In this document: positions 32,540-41,093 of the stretch, one piece after another
Layout of the letters: every line of letters starts with the position of its first letter
Numbering within the stretch: the stretch's first letter is position 1
Assembly (NCBI RefSeq): GCF_002803155.1
Contig: NZ_NNBP01000036.1
Span: 29,343-93,342 of the forward strand
Source of the DNA: Streptomyces sp. CB02959
GTDB taxonomy: Bacteria > Actinomycetota > Actinomycetes > Streptomycetales > Streptomycetaceae
Direction: 5' to 3'
Length of the DNA stretch: 64,000 nt
The notes under the pieces: generated by a model
What the model was told of the DNA's origin: nothing
Seen by the model: only the letters and a program-made list of their open reading frames with translations
Database searches by the model: none
Position numbers and translations under genes: made by a program

Positions 32540-33892
32540 TCACAGGCGGGACAGTGCCGCCGTCGCGAACAGCACCTCGCGGATCGCCTCGCGCTCCCCC
32601 TTCTGCCCCACCGCGGTCTCCTCCGGCGAGATGTGCCCGGCGGCCAGCTGGCAGAACTCGTCGCTGTCCAACGCGATGTGGGCGACGGTGTGGTCGGGCG
32701 AGCCGACCGCCCCGGGGGAGTCCAGGGCTATGTACCAGTCCCCGCCGCCGCAGCCCTCGACCTCCAGATGGAGCGAACGGCCCGGGGCGCCCGCGGCGAC
32801 CAGCCGCTGCGCCGGCGCGGCCAGCCCGGCCTGCCGCCGCTGGGCGAGGGTGCCGGGCAGCAGCCGGGCCGCCAGGTCGACGAGCAGGTGGAGGTGGCCG
32901 GCGGCCGGTGGCTTGTACGGATAGTCCACCGCTTCGGCGATGTCCCCGGCGTGCACCCAGGTCTCGAAGGCGCGGTCCAGGAACGCGTCGCGCAGCGCGA
33001 GGCTGAACTTGCCGTAGGGGACGGAGAGTTCGGCGACCCCGCCGCCGGCGAACGAGGCCGTCCTGGTCAGCGCCTGGCTCTGCTCGCGCCACGGGTCGTG
33101 CGGCGCCCGCGGGTCGGCGTCCTCGTCCAGGGCCTGCCAGTACGCCTCGGTGCGGCGGCGCGGGCCGGGTTGTTCCGGGGCGGCGGTGCCCAGCGGGTCG
33201 GGCAGCCCGAGGGCCGTCGCGACCATGCCGTCCACCGCCATCAGATGGCCGATCACCCCGGCGACCGTGGTGCCGCGCTCGACCGGCTCCCGGCCGTCGA
33301 ACCAGCGCAGCCGCACCGGGGCCCGCCACTCCGCCTCGCCCATGTCACGCAGCAGCGCGTCCAACTTGGCGGCCTCCGCGTCGTACGGCGTCGCCCACTC
33401 CGGTACCGGGATGCGTGCCGGCCGGCGGCCCAGGCATCCCTCCAGCACCCGCGACCGCAGCAGCGGGTCGAGATCGAGGCTGTCGGCGGGGTGCAGCAGT
33501 CCCACCGCGTCGCGCAGCCGCAGCGCCTCCTCGGCGCAGGCGGCGCAGTCCGTCAGGTGCGCCTCGACGGCCGCCGTCTCCTCCGGCGAGCAGGCGGACA
33601 GTGCCCAGGCACCCAGCAGCGACTTGAGCACCTTGTGGGACGGGGCGGCCGGTGGCGGGTGGCGCGGGCCGGTGTCGTCGCCGGTCACGGGGTCGTCATC
33701 GCTCTCGTACTCCACAGGGACGTGGTGGGGCGGGACGGGGTCCGGGACGGGGCCGGGCGGTGCGTGCGGGACGCGCGGGACGTCCGGCAGCGGGCCGTGG
33801 TCCTCCGCGGCGGGGCGCGGGGACGGTATCCGCGGTCGTTCACCGGGGCCACCGGGGCGCTCGGGGCCGTCCCACTCGTCCGGGCCTCTCAC
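32540..33892 (-). CDS. zinc-finger anti-sigma factor fused to an MDMPI (mycothiol-dependent) domain
   Basis: 450 residues. After a Pro-rich N terminus (about 80 residues) comes an anti-sigma zinc domain (about 88-135) with the ZAS motif H-x3-C-x2-C in EAHLTDCAACAEE. The rest (about 170-450) is a maleylpyruvate-isomerase/DinB-like domain: TTVAGVIGHLMAVDGMVATA and FETWVHAGDIAEAVDYP supply the metal-binding histidines. No membrane helix, so a soluble regulator. Its start overlaps the sigma-factor stop by ATGA, making it the natural partner that holds that sigma factor. Mycothiol or redox sensing is inferred from the domain. Confidence 0.85.
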   Translation of the reverse strand: MRGPDEWDGPERPGGPGERPRIPSPRPAAEDHGPLPDVPRVPHAPPGPVPDPVPPHHVPVEYESDDDPVTGDDTGPRHPPPAAPSHKVLKSLLGAWALSACSPEETAAVEAHLTDCAACAEEALRLRDAVGLLHPADSLDLDPLLRSRVLEGCLGRRPARIPVPEWATPYDAEAAKLDALLRDMGEAEWRAPVRLRWFDGREPVERGTTVAGVIGHLMAVDGMVATALGLPDPLGTAAPEQPGPRRRTEAYWQALDEDADPRAPHDPWREQSQALTRTASFAGGGVAELSVPYGKFSLALRDAFLDRAFETWVHAGDIAEAVDYPYKPPAAGHLHLLVDLAARLLPGTLAQRRQAGLAAPAQRLVAAGAPGRSLHLEVEGCGGGDWYIALDSPGAVGSPDHTVAHIALDSDEFCQLAAGHISPEETAVGQKGEREAIREVLFATAALSRL

Positions 33893-34548
33893 AGCGACCG
33901 TCCGTGGCCCGGGCCGGGCGGTGCGGAGTGCGGCGGGCGCGGGGCGTGCGGCCCCCGGGCGGCGCGGCGCATCGGGACGGCCGGCAGGGCCTGGTGGTTG
34001 TGGGCGGTGGACAGGAGTTGGAGGCCCAGGCGGAGCCGGCGCCGCGCCTCGTCCTCGGTGACGCCGAGGTCGGCGGCGGTCTGGCGGTAGTCCCGGCGCT
34101 GGAAGTACGCCAGTTCCAGGGCCTCGCGCAGCGGGGCGGGCATGGACGTGACGATGTAGTCGGCGCGGGCGGCGGTGGACGCCTCGTGGATCTTCCGCTC
34201 CAACTCGCGCTCCGATTCGGCGGTCACGGGTCCCTCCGCGCCCTGGTCGCGCGCCGAGTCGGACTCGGTCTGGCGCAGCCGCTGGACGGCCTGGTGGCGG
34301 GTGATCCCGGCCACCCAGGAGCGCAGCGAACCCTGCTTGGGGTCGTAGGAGTCCGGGTGCTCCCAGATGTAGCCGAACACCTCGCGGGTGATGCGGTCGG
34401 CGGCGTGCTCGTCGTCCAGGACGCGGTAGGCGAGGCTGTGCACCAGAGAGGCGAAACGGTCGTAGAGCTCACCGAGTGCGGCCGCCTCGCCGCGGGCGAG
34501 CCGCTGCTGCATCCGCCTGTCCCAGCGCGGTGGTGCGTCGTGTGCCAT
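33889..34548 (-). CDS. ECF-type RNA polymerase sigma factor
   Basis: 219 residues. Sigma region 2 (LGELYDRFASLVHSLAYRVL, VFGYIWEHPDSYDPKQGSLR, WVAGITRHQAVQRLRQTES) and region 4 (MPAPLREALELAYFQRRDYR, QTAADLGVTEDEARRRLRLG) are clear. ATG 34548 is chosen with a GGGGG run just upstream; the open frame adds 12 residues. The C terminus has a Pro/Arg/His-rich tail. Co-translated with the anti-sigma (4-base overlap) and divergent from the STAS gene. Order matches a sigma/anti-sigma/antagonist set known in Streptomyces. Confidence 0.92.
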   Translation of the reverse strand: MAHDAPPRWDRRMQQRLARGEAAALGELYDRFASLVHSLAYRVLDDEHAADRITREVFGYIWEHPDSYDPKQGSLRSWVAGITRHQAVQRLRQTESDSARDQGAEGPVTAESERELERKIHEASTAARADYIVTSMPAPLREALELAYFQRRDYRQTAADLGVTEDEARRRLRLGLQLLSTAHNHQALPAVPMRRAARGPHAPRPPHSAPPGPGHGRSL

Positions 34549-35166
34549 GGGACCCCCATCCCTGCCCGTCGCGGCCGGGCTCACACCTCGGCCGGCGCTC
34601 CGCGAAGACCTCGGCCGCGCGCCGTGCGGCGACCCCGGCCTCGTGGGGCCCGCGCTCCGTCGGGCCCCCTGCCGTCACTTCCGCCCACTCTCGTACCCCT
34701 CCTGCCCCCTTCGCTCACGAACGTCGGGCCGTCACCCGATCCGGCGGCCCGCGCCGCGGACGCCGCGGCGCCGGATGTGCGCACGCCGTGGCGGTGGTCG
34801 ACCTGTCCTCGAATGTAGTGGGCGGGTACGACAACACAGGCGCCTTTGCGGCAAACCTGGTCAGAAGAGCGTCGCGGATGGTAAAGGCGTGGTGACGTTG
34901 TGGCGGATCTGGTGGTGCTTGCCGCTCGAACTGGGTCGGCGCGGACCGTTCATGCCCGTATCACCCCATGTGTTATCCGGGTGTGACCGGTTGCGGGCGA
35001 AAACTCGCCGTCCTCTGGGCATAGCCTTGGGGAGGGTCGGCCCGCCGCGCCACGGAATCGAAAGCGTTTCACGGGGGAGAGGCCGGGCAGTCGAGCCGGG
35101 AAGGGTGGGTTCCGAATTGCAACCGGGGCACATCCGGTCCGAAAGCGAGCGAAAGGCTTCGAGCGC
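34549..35166. other. divergent intergenic region, sigma factor and STAS promoters
   Basis: About 620 bases. The stretch 34810-35130 has lower G/C than its surroundings and should hold both promoters. I could not pick out a convincing -35/-10 pair or an alternative-sigma consensus. ORFs crossing it look like shadows. Confidence 0.4.
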
Positions 35167-35541
35167 GTGTCGTTGAAGGTGGCAGAGGACGAAAAGGGCC
35201 CGTGGGCCGTACTCCAGGTCTCCGGGGAAATGGACCTGGTCACATCGCCCGCGGTGCGCCAGCACGTGCACGACGCGGTGGCCGACGGCCGGCGGTCCCT
35301 GGTCCTCGATCTCTCCGAGGTCCGGTTCTGCGACTCCAGTGGCGTGGGCGTGCTGATCGCCGCCCGCCGGCTGATGCGTTCCTGCCAGGGGCGGCTGCGG
35401 CTGATCCTGCCCGCGCAGGGCGCCGTCGACGGCTCGCACGTCAACCGCGTCCTCGCCGCCCTCGGCGTCCGACGGCTCTTCGAGGTCTACCCGGACCTGT
35501 CCACCGCGGTGGACGAGGCGGCCGCGCCCCTGTCGGCCTGA
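35167..35541 (+). CDS. STAS-domain anti-sigma factor antagonist
   Basis: 124 residues, a single STAS domain as in SpoIIAA/RsbV/BldG. AVLQVSGEMDLVTSPAVRQH and the phospho-acceptor loop VRFCDSSGVGVLIAARRLM are characteristic; one serine of DSSG is the expected kinase target. Starts at GTG 35167, with gcgaaag/cgagcg purines rather than a clear ribosome site. No anti-sigma kinase of the RsbW type is adjacent; the neighbouring anti-sigma is a zinc-finger type, so the partner kinase is probably elsewhere. Confidence 0.92.
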   Translation: MSLKVAEDEKGPWAVLQVSGEMDLVTSPAVRQHVHDAVADGRRSLVLDLSEVRFCDSSGVGVLIAARRLMRSCQGRLRLILPAQGAVDGSHVNRVLAALGVRRLFEVYPDLSTAVDEAAAPLSA

Positions 35542-35625
35542 GGCGGCCCGTGGCGGCCGGCCGCGCGGCGCACGGGCCCACCCGGCCCCCCGCGGCGGAA
35601 ACCCCGCCCCACGCCCCGCCCTTCC

Positions 35626-36972
35626 TCACCCCGTCCCGTACGGGAACTCCGCCCGTACGACGAAGCCCCCCTCGGACGTAGGGCGCGCCTCCAGCGTCCC
35701 GCCGAGGCTCTGCGCGCGTTCGCGCAGCCCCACCAGGCCGTGCCCGCCCCCGGGGAGCGCGGGGACCGCCGCCGTCGCGTCCGGCGGCCCGTTGCGGATC
35801 TCCACCCGCAGCCCTTCCCGGATCCGCTCCGCCGCGCCCAGCTCCACCGCGTCGACCCGGACCCGCACCCGCGCGCCCGGCGCGTGCTTGCGGACGTTGG
35901 TGAGCGCCTCCTGGACGGTGCGGAAGGCGGCCCGCTCCACCGTCCTGCCGCCGCGCGGACGCCCCGCACCGTCCTCCGCGCCGCCGTCCTCCGCGTCCGG
36001 CCCCTCGTAGGTCACGTCCAGCGCGCTCATCTCGATCAGCCGGGGCAGCTCGTCCAGGTCCGGCTGGGGGGCCAGTTCGCCCGCCTCCCGGGCGTCGCCG
36101 CCGGCGGCCCGCAGGACGCCGACCATGTGCCGCAGCTCCTCCAGTGTGCGGACGGACAGCTCGCGGATGGTCCGGGCCCCGTTCCGCGCCGTCTCGTCCG
36201 CCGTGCTGACCTGTACGGCGCCGGCCTGGAGGCTGATCAGGCTGACCTGGTGGGCCACCACGTCGTGCATCTCGCGGGCCAGCCGGGCCCGTTCGGTGGC
36301 CTTCACCCGCTCCGCCAGCAGCCGGTCCTCGCGGCGCAGGCTGCGCGTCAGGTCCTCGACGCGGGAGGCGAGTTCGCGGCGGGTCCGGACCAGCAGGCCG
36401 AGCGCTATCGGGGCCGCGGAGGTGACGCAGGCGTCGATCAGGACCAGGGTGTTCTCGCGGTACGCGGTCAGCTCGAAGTCGGAGATCGGATACGGCAGGA
36501 AGTGCGCGGCGACCAGCAGCAGCGCACAGATGCCGAGCCGGGCGTGGACGCGGGTGGGGGCGCCTCCCGCCCGGTCGGAGCAGAAGCGCGGGGAGGCGGC
36601 GAGGGTGTACAGGGCGATCATCGGCGCGAACCAGATGTAGCCGATGTAGAGCCCCGGGAGGGTCACCAGGAACACCAGCAGCGGCCAGCGGCGCCGCAGC
36701 AGCAGGGCGGCCGCCGCGACCACCGAGACGCCCAGCTCCAGCGCCATCTCCAGGCCGTTGACGAGCAGGGCGTCGGCGATCGAGAGCAGCACGGGGACCA
36801 GCACCGGCCCGATCCGGCGCAGCCGGCCCGCCAGCGGCCCGCGCAGGAGCCGGCGGGCGGCCCGGCGGACGCGGGTCCGGAGGGCGGTGGCCCGGCCGCG
36901 GTCCCGTACGCCCCGGGCCGTGCCGGGTGTCCCCGCTTCCCGGCGGGTGCCGTCCGGCCCGCCGGATATCAC
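35626..36972 (-). CDS. NarL-group sensor histidine kinase
   Basis: 448 residues. N-terminal membrane part of four or five helices (VLVPVLLSIADALLVNGLEM, LGVSVVAAAALLLRRRWPLL, YTLAASPRFC region, VLIDACVTSAAPIALGLLV), then the HisKA_3 box LAREMHDVVAHQVSLISLQA with the phospho-accepting His, and an HATPase domain with VQEALTNVRKHAPG and GHGLVGLRERAQSLGG. A Gly/Asp/Glu-rich insertion interrupts the ATPase domain. GTG 36972 overlaps the regulator's stop (GTGA). It phosphorylates the response regulator encoded just upstream; the stimulus is unknown. Confidence 0.92.
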   Translation of the reverse strand: MISGGPDGTRREAGTPGTARGVRDRGRATALRTRVRRAARRLLRGPLAGRLRRIGPVLVPVLLSIADALLVNGLEMALELGVSVVAAAALLLRRRWPLLVFLVTLPGLYIGYIWFAPMIALYTLAASPRFCSDRAGGAPTRVHARLGICALLLVAAHFLPYPISDFELTAYRENTLVLIDACVTSAAPIALGLLVRTRRELASRVEDLTRSLRREDRLLAERVKATERARLAREMHDVVAHQVSLISLQAGAVQVSTADETARNGARTIRELSVRTLEELRHMVGVLRAAGGDAREAGELAPQPDLDELPRLIEMSALDVTYEGPDAEDGGAEDGAGRPRGGRTVERAAFRTVQEALTNVRKHAPGARVRVRVDAVELGAAERIREGLRVEIRNGPPDATAAVPALPGGGHGLVGLRERAQSLGGTLEARPTSEGGFVVRAEFPYGTG

Positions 36973-37631
36973 CCGGCCCCCCGCGGAACCCCTGCCACCA
37001 GGCCGGCCCGGTCGGCGACGATCGCCGCCTGCACCCGGTTGATGCCGCCCAGTTTGGCCAGGAGCGCCCGCACATGGTCCTTCACCGTGCTGGGGGCCAG
37101 CCCCATCCGCTCCGCGATGGGCGCATTGCCCAGGCCCTCGCCCAGCAGCGCCAGCACCTGCGACTCTCGCGGGGTCAGCCCGTCCACCGCACGGGCCGCG
37201 GCGGCCTGGTCCTCGGCCGTCAGGTAGCCCCCGATCACCGCCCGGGTCACCCCGGGATCCAGCACGCTGCCGCCCGCCGCCAGCGTCCGTACCGCCCGCA
37301 CCAACTGCTCCGGGTCGGAGTCCTTGAGCAGGAAGCCCGCCGCGCCCTCCCGCAGCGCCGCCGTCAGGTACTCCTGGGCGTCGAAGGTGGTGAGCATTGC
37401 CACGGCCGGCGGCTCCGGGGCGGCACGCAGCCGGCGCAGCACGGTCAGCCCGTCCACGTCCGGCATCCGGATGTCGAGGAGGACGACCTCCGCCGCGCAC
37501 CCCAGCACGGTCTCCACGGCCTCCCCGCCACCGCAGTCCGCCACCATCTCGATGTCCGGGGCGGTCCCCAGGATCATCCGCAGTCCGGACCTGACGAGCC
37601 GTTCGTCATCCACCACAGCGACACGGATCAC
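36969..37631 (-). CDS. NarL/LuxR-family response regulator
   Basis: 220 residues. Receiver with acidic pocket VAVVDDERLVRSGLRMIL, phosphorylated Asp in EVVLLDIRMPDVDGLTVL, conserved Lys in GFLLKDSDPEQL; LuxR helix-turn-helix DGLTPRESQVLALLGEGLGN and STVKDHVRALLAKLGG. GTG 37631 has AAAGGGG upstream. First gene of a two-gene operon with its kinase (4-base overlap). Target genes unknown. Confidence 0.94.
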   Translation of the reverse strand: MIRVAVVDDERLVRSGLRMILGTAPDIEMVADCGGGEAVETVLGCAAEVVLLDIRMPDVDGLTVLRRLRAAPEPPAVAMLTTFDAQEYLTAALREGAAGFLLKDSDPEQLVRAVRTLAAGGSVLDPGVTRAVIGGYLTAEDQAAAARAVDGLTPRESQVLALLGEGLGNAPIAERMGLAPSTVKDHVRALLAKLGGINRVQAAIVADRAGLVAGVPRGAG

Positions 37632-37949
37632 CGGCCGCCCCTTTCTTCCACACACCTGTCCAAGCTCCGGAACCGCCCGGCACTGCGCGGCTCCGTACCC
37701 TGCCGTCGGGTCCTCCTTAAGAGGGCCCCGCACCCCGCCGACCGGCGGGGGTCCTCGCCCGACCTGCGGACGATGGTGCGGGGCGGTCCCCACAGGCAGA
37801 GTGGTTCACATGCTGCACCACTGAAGAGGCCACAAGCCCAGGACGCGTTGCAGCTCACATCGACGGCCGCCGCGGCCCCCACACGCGGCGGACGTCCCCG
37901 GCGCGCGGGGGCGGCCCGGAGGAGACCTCTCCCACCCGGTCGCGGGGGC
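37632..37949. other. intergenic region upstream of the two-component pair
   Basis: About 320 bases between two minus-strand genes. Expected to hold the promoter of the response regulator; nothing distinctive beyond a short ccttaag (37715-37721). No gene or terminator recognised. Confidence 0.35.
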
Positions 37950-38378
37950 CTACGAGGCCCTGCCGCTGCCGCCCTCGCCGCCGTTTCGCTCCGCTTCACC
38001 CGTGCCGTCCGGCACGCCCGCCCGACGCCTCGCCGCCGGCCCGTCGGCGTGCCGCGCCCCCTCGGCGCCTCCGTGCCGCCGGTACTCCGCCAGCAGGTCC
38101 CCGCGGCTCTCCGCGACCCGTACGGCGTCCCGCAGGGCCGTGCTCAGCTGCGCCGACAGGAACCGCAACTGCCCCGCGTCGGCCGCCGGATCGTCGATCA
38201 GCGGCTCGGCGTGCTCCAGCAGCCCGAGGCCCATCGACAGGTGCACCTCCTCGATCTGGTCGGCGTACCGGGAGACCCGGCCGGCGCCCGCGCGGTCGGT
38301 GAGCAGGTAGCAGCTCTGGCCGTCGGGCCCGGCCCAGGGCAGCAGCCGGGCAACGGGACGGTCGGAGGGGTGCGGCAT
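37950..38378 (-). CDS. conserved hypothetical protein linked to XRE regulator
   Basis: 142 residues. A compact domain (about 1-100) has PVARLLPWAGPDGQSCYLLT, GRVSRYADQIEEVHLSMGLG and LRFLSAQLSTALRDAVRVAE; the last 40 residues are charged and disordered. It resembles small Streptomyces proteins found beside XRE regulators. ATG 38378 has AAGAAGG upstream. Divergent from the XRE gene, so it may be a partner or target of that regulator. No enzymatic motif seen. Confidence 0.65.
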   Translation of the reverse strand: MPHPSDRPVARLLPWAGPDGQSCYLLTDRAGAGRVSRYADQIEEVHLSMGLGLLEHAEPLIDDPAADAGQLRFLSAQLSTALRDAVRVAESRGDLLAEYRRHGGAEGARHADGPAARRRAGVPDGTGEAERNGGEGGSGRAS

Positions 38379-38484
38379 GTCGGCCTGCCTTCTTGGGGGA
38401 GTGGGGGCCCGGCCTGTGGTGGCCTGGGCCGTGCGTCTTGCAGACGACCCTCGCGCCGTTCACGCCTCGAACCCAGCCCAACTT

Positions 38485-38525
38485 CCTATAGGAGCGCCCT
38501 ATATCGGCCGCCCTATATTGGGGCC
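38485..38525 (+). promoter_or_regulatory. leaderless promoter and direct-repeat operator of the XRE gene
   Basis: The A/T-rich stretch before ATG 38526 holds a palindrome cctatagg (38485-38492) and two direct copies of gccctatat (38496-38504 and 38510-38518, 14 bases apart). TATATT (38514-38519) fits a -10, placing the start of transcription at the ATG itself; no ribosome site is present. The repeats overlap the -10, as expected for autorepression. Confidence 0.6.
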
Positions 38526-39776
38526 ATGGGCGACTTTTCCCCGGATCTGTGGTCACATCCCCGGCTGCTGGCGGCGGTCGCCAACGAGGACTGGGGCGCG
38601 GTCTTCCGCACGTACCGACGGCTCACCGGCGCCAGTCAGATGACCCTCGGTGTGCGCGTCGGGCTTGTGCAGCCCGACGTCTCGGAGATCGAGCGAGGAC
38701 GACGGCGGGTCACCTCCGTGGAGGTGCGGCAGCGCATCATCGCGGGGTTGGGCATCCCGCCGGAGCGGCTGCCGGGGGGCGAGTCGGGTGCGGGCGCGCT
38801 GCCCGTCCCCGGGCTCGCATTCGCCGGTATCACCCCCGACGAGGACCTCCTCGCCCGCGTCACCACCACGATGGACGGCGCGCACCGCGTCGATGCCGCG
38901 ACCCTGGACTGGCTCGACGGTCTCCTGGCCGAACACCGCAGGGCCGAGGACTTCATCGGCTCCGGCCCGCTCGTCGAGGTGATGGGCCAGCAGCTGCGCA
39001 CGGTGGTGAACCTCTACGCGGGCGCGCGCGGCCCGTTGGCGGATCGCGTGGTCCGACTGGCCTCGGAGCACGCCCAGTTCCTGGCCTGGATGGCCCAGGA
39101 CCAGGGGCGGACGGCCGCCGCGCTGGCCTGGTACGACCGGTCCCACGAGTGGGCGCTGGAGGCCGGGGACGCCGACATGGCCGCGACGACGCTCAGCATG
39201 AAGGCGCACATGGCCTGGTCCGGAGGGCGGGGGCAGCGGTGCGTACGTCTCGCGGAGGCCGCCCGCTGGTCGGCGCCCGGTGCATCACCGGGCGTACAGG
39301 GCATGGCGGCCCAGATGGCAGCCCGCGGCCACGCGCTCAACAAGGAGGGCGACAACGCCCGCCGTCTCCTGGACGAGGCCCAGGAGCTGATCGTCCGTGC
39401 CGCCCGGCGTCCCGAGGGCGAGCCGCCGTGGATGTACTTCTACGACGAGACGTGGTTCACCCTGCAACACGGCATGGCGGCGATGCACCTGGGTGCGTGG
39501 CGTGCGGCTACCCGGCATCTCACCGCGGGCCTCGCCGCTCTGCCGTCCAACTACCGGCGCGACCTGGCCTGGTACCGGTCCTGCCAAGCGCATGCCCACG
39601 CGGCCGCTGGCGAGGCCGAACAGTCCCTGGCCGCGGCTCTGGCGAGCGTCCCCGACGCGGCCGAGGTCGGTCGTCCGCACGCGTGGCACGAACTGCACGC
39701 CACCGCGGCAGCGCTGTTGCGGCACGGTGCGGCGGAAGGGCGCGAACTGGCGGACGTGCTGCGGGCACACGACTGA
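38526..39776 (+). CDS. XRE-family regulator with TPR-like C-terminal domain
   Basis: 416 residues. N-terminal helix-turn-helix (about 15-75): WGAVFRTYRRLTGASQMTLG, VGLVQPDVSEIERGRRRVTS. The remainder is all helical with TPR-like repeats (LAWMAQDQGRTAAALAWYDR, EAGDADMAATTLSMKAHMAW, NKEGDNARRLLDEAQELIVR, AAMHLGAWRAATRHLTAGLA). Such proteins typically respond to a peptide or protein signal. The transcript seems leaderless: no ribosome site and a -10 that ends 6 bases before ATG. Divergent from the hypothetical gene at 37950-38378. Confidence 0.85.
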   Translation: MGDFSPDLWSHPRLLAAVANEDWGAVFRTYRRLTGASQMTLGVRVGLVQPDVSEIERGRRRVTSVEVRQRIIAGLGIPPERLPGGESGAGALPVPGLAFAGITPDEDLLARVTTTMDGAHRVDAATLDWLDGLLAEHRRAEDFIGSGPLVEVMGQQLRTVVNLYAGARGPLADRVVRLASEHAQFLAWMAQDQGRTAAALAWYDRSHEWALEAGDADMAATTLSMKAHMAWSGGRGQRCVRLAEAARWSAPGASPGVQGMAAQMAARGHALNKEGDNARRLLDEAQELIVRAARRPEGEPPWMYFYDETWFTLQHGMAAMHLGAWRAATRHLTAGLAALPSNYRRDLAWYRSCQAHAHAAAGEAEQSLAAALASVPDAAEVGRPHAWHELHATAAALLRHGAAEGRELADVLRAHD

Positions 39777-39801
39777 CCGCCGGTGGGGCCGGCCGACCCG
39801 C

Positions 39802-40824
39802 TCACGCTTCGTCCTCGCCGGAGCCCACCGCCTCCCCGCCCCGCCCCACCCCCATCACCAGCACCACCACCGACGTCATCGCCGCCAGGCCGTACGCGGT
39901 GGTGGCCGCGGAGAGCGCGCCCTCCTGTGTTTCGAAGGACTGGTTGAAGAAGTCGGTGACGGTCAGCCAGACCGCCGTGCGGACGGTGAGGTAGAGCTCG
40001 ATCGAGGCGAAGACCAGGAGCGCGCCGCGGAGGTCGCGGCGGGCCCGGATGGCCAGCCCGCCCAGCAGGAGGAAGCCCAGTACCGAGCCGAGGGTGGTGA
40101 ACTCGGCGGAGGCGGCCAGGTTGAGGGTGCCCAGGACCGAGCCGTCCACCGCGCCGCGGAGGTACCGGGCGGTGTCCATCCCGGGGGTCGTCAGGTCGCG
40201 GACGGTCCAGGCGAGCCGGATCAGGCCCATGACGAGGAAGAGGACGCCGCAGATCCGGGAGAGGCACCGGTCGCGGGCCGGGAGGACGGGGCGCGGGGCG
40301 GGCGGGGTGGCGTCCGTGCGGCGCCGCCGGTGCTCCGCGGCCGGGAGCATCGTGGTCAGCACGGCCACCGCCACCACCAGGCCCAGCACCCGGGTGGCCA
40401 GCGCCCACCCGCCGAGCGGGTCGGTGGCGTACTGGTAGCGGTAGGCCGCGTCGCAGAGGCCGACCGCCTCGCGCAGCGAGACGGCCAGGAGGAAGAACCC
40501 CGAGAAGAGCGCGGCGCTGCGGGCCGGTCGCCGGTGGGCGGCGGCGAGCCCGGCGGTCGCGAAGAAGGCGGCGGCGAAGGCCCACTCGTAGGGGCCGACC
40601 AGCTGGGAGGCGGGGGAGGCGCCGGGGTTGAAGAGCCCTTCGACGAAGTCCCAGAGGGAGCCGTCCCCTTGCACGATGCCGTACACCGTCCAGGCGGTGA
40701 GCGCGGACGCGTAGAGGGTGAGGAAGAACGCGGTGGTGTGGTACGCGCCGTGGTGTTCGGGGGCGGCGCGGGGCGGGGCGCCGCCCGGACGGGCGTCCAG
40801 CGCGTCGCCGTCCCGCATCACCAT
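39802..40824 (-). CDS. integral membrane protein, function unknown
   Basis: 340 residues with about eight hydrophobic helices, including TTAFFLTLYASALTAWTVYG, YEWAFAAAFFATAGLAAAH, ALFSGFFLLAVSLREAVGLC and TTLGSVLGFLLLGGLAIRAR. No transporter or enzyme motif. Start ATG 40824 has GGGGATC upstream; ATG 40818 is possible. Converges with the XRE gene (25 bases between stops). A 10-bp iterated repeat lies about 200 bases upstream of its start. Confidence 0.75.
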   Translation of the reverse strand: MVMRDGDALDARPGGAPPRAAPEHHGAYHTTAFFLTLYASALTAWTVYGIVQGDGSLWDFVEGLFNPGASPASQLVGPYEWAFAAAFFATAGLAAAHRRPARSAALFSGFFLLAVSLREAVGLCDAAYRYQYATDPLGGWALATRVLGLVVAVAVLTTMLPAAEHRRRRTDATPPAPRPVLPARDRCLSRICGVLFLVMGLIRLAWTVRDLTTPGMDTARYLRGAVDGSVLGTLNLAASAEFTTLGSVLGFLLLGGLAIRARRDLRGALLVFASIELYLTVRTAVWLTVTDFFNQSFETQEGALSAATTAYGLAAMTSVVVLVMGVGRGGEAVGSGEDEA

Positions 40825-41020
40825 GCGCGATCCCCGTTTCCGTGCTGGTCGTTGCCGTGGCGGAGTGGTCGCCGGTGTCGCCGCTGCCGCCGCCTCACTG
40901 TGTCAAGGACGGGTGGAGGGGCGGGGGAGGTTCCGTTCCGTGTGTCGCGAGTTGATCAAGACGCGGCGGGGCTTGCCGCACGCACCGGTCCCGGGGCCGG
41001 GCACGGACCCGGACCTCATC

Positions 41021-41080
41021 CGCTTCGATCCGCTTCGATCCGTATCAATACGTTTCGATTCGCTTCGATTGGCTTCGATG
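41021..41080. repeat. six tandem 10-bp repeats (cgcttcgatc type)
   Basis: Units, 10 bases each: cgcttcgatc (41021), cgcttcgatc (41031), cgtatcaata (41041), cgtttcgatt (41051), cgcttcgatt (41061), ggcttcgatg (41071). The period is exact, close to one helical turn, and the array is richer in A/T than its surroundings. It starts 13 bases beyond the stop of the gene at 41094-41564 and precedes the membrane protein gene. Operator array or slippage product. Confidence 0.85.
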
Positions 41081-41093
41081 AAGTTCGTCTGTT

